Below are positions 32,846 to 35,611 of a DNA stretch of 35,611 nt, piece after piece. The position numbers were made by a program, and so were the translations under genes. This stretch comes from SG8-41 sp964521405 (GTDB taxonomy: Bacteria; Pseudomonadota; Gammaproteobacteria; Burkholderiales; SG8-41). The stretch is taken from positions 1 through 35,611 of the forward strand of contig CAZFRR010000235.1 in assembly GCA_964521405.1 (NCBI GenBank). Direction: 5' to 3'. The first letter of the stretch is position 1. Each line of letters starts with the position of its first letter. The notes under the pieces are model-generated. The model did not search any database, was not told where the DNA came from, and worked only from the letters and a program-made list of their open reading frames with translations.

Positions 32846-33583
32846 ATGACAACAGTCCGGTCCACGACGATCGTGCGCGGGGGCAAGGCCCTCTACGGTG
32901 CCCCGCTCGGGATTCTGATGCTGGAGGCGCGCTTTCCGCGCATTCCCGGTGACATGGGCAATGCCACGACGTGGCCATTTCCGGTGCTGTACCGTGTCGT
33001 GCGCGGCGCGAGTCCAGAGAAGGTCGTGCTGCAAGGCGCGCGCGGCTTGCTGCCGGATTTTATCGATGCCGCGCGGGACTTGGTCCAGCTTGGAGCCGAA
33101 GCCATTACGACCAATTGTGGTTTCCTGTCGCTGTTTCAGAAGGAGCTCGCGGCCGCAGTCGATGTGCCGGTGGCGACGTCTTCGTTGATGCAGGTGCGCT
33201 GGGTGCAAGCCACGCTTCCGCCCGGCAAACGGGTCGGCGTCGTCACAATCAGCGGATCCACTCTCACGCCGGCCCACCTCGAATCGGCGGGCGTGCCGTT
33301 GGATACACCCGTAACCGGCACCGAGAACGGTCGCGAGTTCTTTCGCGTGATCATCCGGGCTGAAAAGGACGACATGGACGTTGCACTTGCCCAACAGGAC
33401 ATCGTGGATGCAGGCAAGGAACTGGTCGCGCACCATCCCGACGTCGGCGCCATCGTGCTCGAGTGCGCCAACATGCCGCCTTATTCCGCGGCGCTCCGGG
33501 CGGAGGTGGGCTTACCGGTCTACGATGTCTACTCTATGATCAATTGGTTCCACGCCGGCTTGCGGCCACGCGTTTTCGCGTAG
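32846..33583 (+). CDS. Aspartate/glutamate racemase-superfamily protein
   Basis: This 245-residue protein has two cysteines in the positions expected for the two-base mechanism of the superfamily: C91 (ITTNCGFLS) and C207 (VLECANMPPYS). Other family features are the late LPVYDVYSMINWF and a fold of two similar halves. The superfamily includes aspartate, glutamate and hydantoin racemases, maleate isomerase and arylmalonate decarboxylase. Both cysteines are present, so racemase or cis-trans isomerase activity is more likely than the decarboxylase, which keeps only one. It is cytosolic and lies between the ThDP enzyme and two Bug receptors. The exact substrate is unknown. Confidence 0.85.
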   Translation: MTTVRSTTIVRGGKALYGAPLGILMLEARFPRIPGDMGNATTWPFPVLYRVVRGASPEKVVLQGARGLLPDFIDAARDLVQLGAEAITTNCGFLSLFQKELAAAVDVPVATSSLMQVRWVQATLPPGKRVGVVTISGSTLTPAHLESAGVPLDTPVTGTENGREFFRVIIRAEKDDMDVALAQQDIVDAGKELVAHHPDVGAIVLECANMPPYSAALRAEVGLPVYDVYSMINWFHAGLRPRVFA

Positions 33584-33630
33584 CCGGCGTTCTCCCCGCA
33601 CGACGAACCCCGCCGACGAGGAATCCTCCC

Positions 33631-34599
33631 ATGCGAGCTGCATACAATGCCCTGGCCGTATCGCTCCTCGTCCTGTCTGGCGCCGTGCCACCGGCGCACG
33701 GCGCCTATCCCGAGAAACCGGTCAGGATTATCGTTCCTTTCGCGCCGGGCGGCAGCGCCGACATCCTCGCGCGCACGCTGTCGAGCAAGCTCAATACCTC
33801 GCTCGGCCAGTCCTTCATCGTCGAGAACAGGGCGGGCGCCGCCGGCAATATCGGGACCGAGTTCGTCGCCAAATCCAGGCCGGACGGTTACACGCTGCTG
33901 GTCGGCCTGATGAATACCCACGTGGTGAACCAGGCTCTGTACGCGAAGCTGCCATTCAACGGCGTGGAGGACTTCACGCCCGTCGCGATGCTCGCGGTGG
34001 TCGTCTCCACGATGGCGATCCATCCCTCGGTGCCGGCGAGGAACGTCAAGGAGTTCATCGCCGTCGCCAGGGCGAATCCGGGCAAGCTCGCTTACGCGTC
34101 GGCGGGCAGCGGCTCGTCCACACATCTGAATGCGGTGGTCTTCGAGAAAATGGCCGGCATAAGGATGTTGCATGTTCCTTACAAGGGCGGCGCGCCTGCC
34201 GTGCTCGATACTGTCACGGGCCAGACGCAAATGATCGTCACCGCGGCAACCCAGACTCTGCCGCACGCGAAGGCGGGGCGGCTCAGGCTGCTTGGCGTCA
34301 CCCGGAGCAAGCGGTCGCCCATGCTGCCGGACGTGCCGGCCATCGCGGAATCGCTACCGGGATACGAGGCTTCGGTATGGTTCGGGACCTTCGGCCCCGC
34401 CGGGATGCCTAAAGACATCACGGCCAGGCTCAATATGGAGATCAATCGGTTGATGAGCTCGCCGGACACGAAAAAGGTCATGGAGGATATGGGCGTCGAG
34501 GTGGTCAACATAACCCCCGAGCAGTTTCTCGTGACGCTGCGGAAGGAGGCGGTCCACTGGGGCAACGTGGTCCGTCAGTACAACATCAAGATGGACTAG
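33631..34599 (+). CDS. Bug-family periplasmic solute-binding receptor
   Basis: The ATG at 33631, with GAGGAA upstream, gives 322 residues; the open frame further upstream lies over the racemase gene. Signal peptide: YNALAVSLLVLSGAVPPAHG. Blocks: VRIIVPFAPGGSADILAR, ENRAGAAGNIGTEFVA, SRPDGYTLLVG, KLAYASAGSGSSTHLNAVVF, HVPYKGGAPAVLDTVTGQ, MLPDVPAIAESLPGYE, and HWGNVVRQYNIKMD at the end. It is 47 bases after the racemase gene and 44 before another receptor gene. Two receptors in a row at the end of a catabolic cluster suggest uptake of its substrates. Confidence 0.93.
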   Translation: MRAAYNALAVSLLVLSGAVPPAHGAYPEKPVRIIVPFAPGGSADILARTLSSKLNTSLGQSFIVENRAGAAGNIGTEFVAKSRPDGYTLLVGLMNTHVVNQALYAKLPFNGVEDFTPVAMLAVVVSTMAIHPSVPARNVKEFIAVARANPGKLAYASAGSGSSTHLNAVVFEKMAGIRMLHVPYKGGAPAVLDTVTGQTQMIVTAATQTLPHAKAGRLRLLGVTRSKRSPMLPDVPAIAESLPGYEASVWFGTFGPAGMPKDITARLNMEINRLMSSPDTKKVMEDMGVEVVNITPEQFLVTLRKEAVHWGNVVRQYNIKMD

Positions 34600-34643
34600 G
34601 TGACTTCGTCCGCTTCTCGCTGCTTCGATTAATAGGGGTGCAT

Positions 34644-35611
34644 ATGATTGAGCATGTTTTCCGGTGGGCGATAGCTGCCTCGCTATTGTGGAGCACATTC
34701 GCCTCGTTTGCGGCGGACGGCTTTCCAACGAAACCCATACGCGTGATAGTCGCCTATGCGCCTGGCGGCGGTAATGACGTCACCGCGCGCATCCTGTCCG
34801 CTCACCTGAGCCAGACCCTGGGCGTGACGCTGGTGGTCGATAACCGTCCGGGTGCCACCGGCATCATCGGCACCGAGCTGGTGGCGCGGGCGCCGGCGGA
34901 CGGCTATACGGTGATCCTGGCGGATGCGCCGCACGCGATTAACCCCTATGTGTTTCCGGCAGCCCGTTACCACCCGGTGAAGGATTTTGAGCCGGTTTCC
35001 GTCGTTGCGACCGCGCCGGTCGTGCTGGTGGTTCATCCGAGCGTGCCGGCGCGGACAGTTGGGGAATTCGTTGCCTACGCCAAAGCGCAGGCGGGCAAGG
35101 TGACGATGGCTTCGGGCGGGACGGGAACGATCAGCCACCTGGCGGGTGAGCTTTTCCGCACGCGCAGCGCCATACAACTCAACCATATCCCCTTCAAGGG
35201 TAGCGGCCCGGCCATGGCCGACACGCTGGCCGGTCAACTCCAGTGCATGTTTCCGCCGGCACCGGGCGCGGTGCCCCATGTGCGCGGTGGCAAGCTGCGG
35301 GCGTTGGCAGTGGCGGCCGCCGGACGCTCGTCAGCCATTCCCGACGTGCCCACGTTCGAGGAATCGGGTACGGCAAACTACCGTGTCGACAACTGGTATG
35401 GCGTGCTGGCGCCGGCTGGCACGCCCAAACTGGTCGTGGCAAGACTCAACCAGGCAATCGTAGAGGCCACACGTAATCCGGATGTCCGCGCCCGTTTTGC
35501 TGCTGTGCTGCTTGACCCCGCTGGCAGTACCCCAGCCCAGTTTGTCGAACTGCTAAAGTCCGAGGCCTCACGCTGGTCGCAGCTGATCAAGACGGCGGGC
35601 ATTAAGCCGGA
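34644..35611 (+). CDS. Bug-family periplasmic solute-binding receptor, partial (runs off right edge)
   Basis: The ATG at 34644, preceded by AGGGG, opens a frame that is intact to the window end (322 codons plus two bases). Signal peptide: VFRWAIAASLLWSTFASFAA. Blocks: IRVIVAYAPGGGNDVTAR, DNRPGATGIIGTELVAR, APADGYTVILA, KVTMASGGTGTISHLAGELF, HIPFKGSGPAMADTLAGQ, IPDVPTFEESGTANY, and RWSQLIKTAGIKP at the edge. The family end is usually at this point, so only a few residues are missing. It differs clearly from the receptor just upstream, so this is not a recent tandem copy. Confidence 0.92.
   Translation, partial: MIEHVFRWAIAASLLWSTFASFAADGFPTKPIRVIVAYAPGGGNDVTARILSAHLSQTLGVTLVVDNRPGATGIIGTELVARAPADGYTVILADAPHAINPYVFPAARYHPVKDFEPVSVVATAPVVLVVHPSVPARTVGEFVAYAKAQAGKVTMASGGTGTISHLAGELFRTRSAIQLNHIPFKGSGPAMADTLAGQLQCMFPPAPGAVPHVRGGKLRALAVAAAGRSSAIPDVPTFEESGTANYRVDNWYGVLAPAGTPKLVVARLNQAIVEATRNPDVRARFAAVLLDPAGSTPAQFVELLKSEASRWSQLIKTAGIKP

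Noticed and set aside
32567..33436. Minus-strand open frame opposite the racemase-family gene
   Set aside because: Spans the end of one recognised gene and most of another on the opposite strand; composition is that of a shadow frame.

Overview
The window looks like part of a betaproteobacterial chromosome, probably an uncultured Burkholderiales-type soil or sediment organism. It is GC-rich, and genes lie on both strands with frequent GTG starts and short overlaps. It has the betaproteobacterial housekeeping neighbourhood trxB-smr / ftsK-lolA-rarA-serS and a nadE-glnB pair. It also carries five periplasmic Bug-type (TctC family) solute receptors, a hallmark of Burkholderiales. No species assignment is possible from the sequence alone.

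Layout. 1-837 (minus) is the N-terminal part of a GltD-like flavoprotein that runs off the left edge. 1125-2090 (minus) is a Bug receptor, 2335-2877 (minus) a zinc-ribbon Nudix hydrolase, and 2963-3931 (plus) a secreted PHB-depolymerase-like esterase. 4035-6344 (minus) is a SulP anion transporter fused to STAS and cyclic-nucleotide domains. 6461-7627 (minus) is a COG3146-type acyltransferase. 7704-9867 (plus) holds nadE, with an unusual internal repeat over the catalytic cysteine region, and then glnB. 9932-11510 (minus) is smr and trxB.

11681-15284 (plus) is a module of a TpsB outer-membrane translocator, a CRP-type regulator and a periplasmic FecR-domain protein. It sits between trxB and ftsK, and no TpsA substrate gene is next to it. 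15471-20250 (plus) is ftsK, a DUF4124/BamE-like gene, lolA and rarA, tightly packed. An inverted-repeat element built on CACAGAG (20278-20406) and a minus-strand Bug gene separate rarA from serS (21578-22927). A tRNA-Ser(CGA) follows at 22967-23056.

From 23378 to the right edge, all genes are on the plus strand and look like one catabolic/uptake cluster: MmgE/PrpD protein, Bug receptor, TcuA-like flavoprotein, GntR/FCD regulator, bifunctional PutA, ThDP-dependent enzyme, Asp/Glu-racemase-family protein, and two more Bug receptors (the last cut by the window end). A perfect TGTATACA palindrome in the likely promoter of the first gene is a plausible operator for the encoded GntR regulator. The cluster begins just after the tRNA gene and an apparently degenerate stretch, as expected for an accessory block. 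The combination of enzymes matches no pathway I can name and is the most likely place for new biochemistry.

All functional calls rest on recognised motifs and family resemblance seen by eye. No database search was run.
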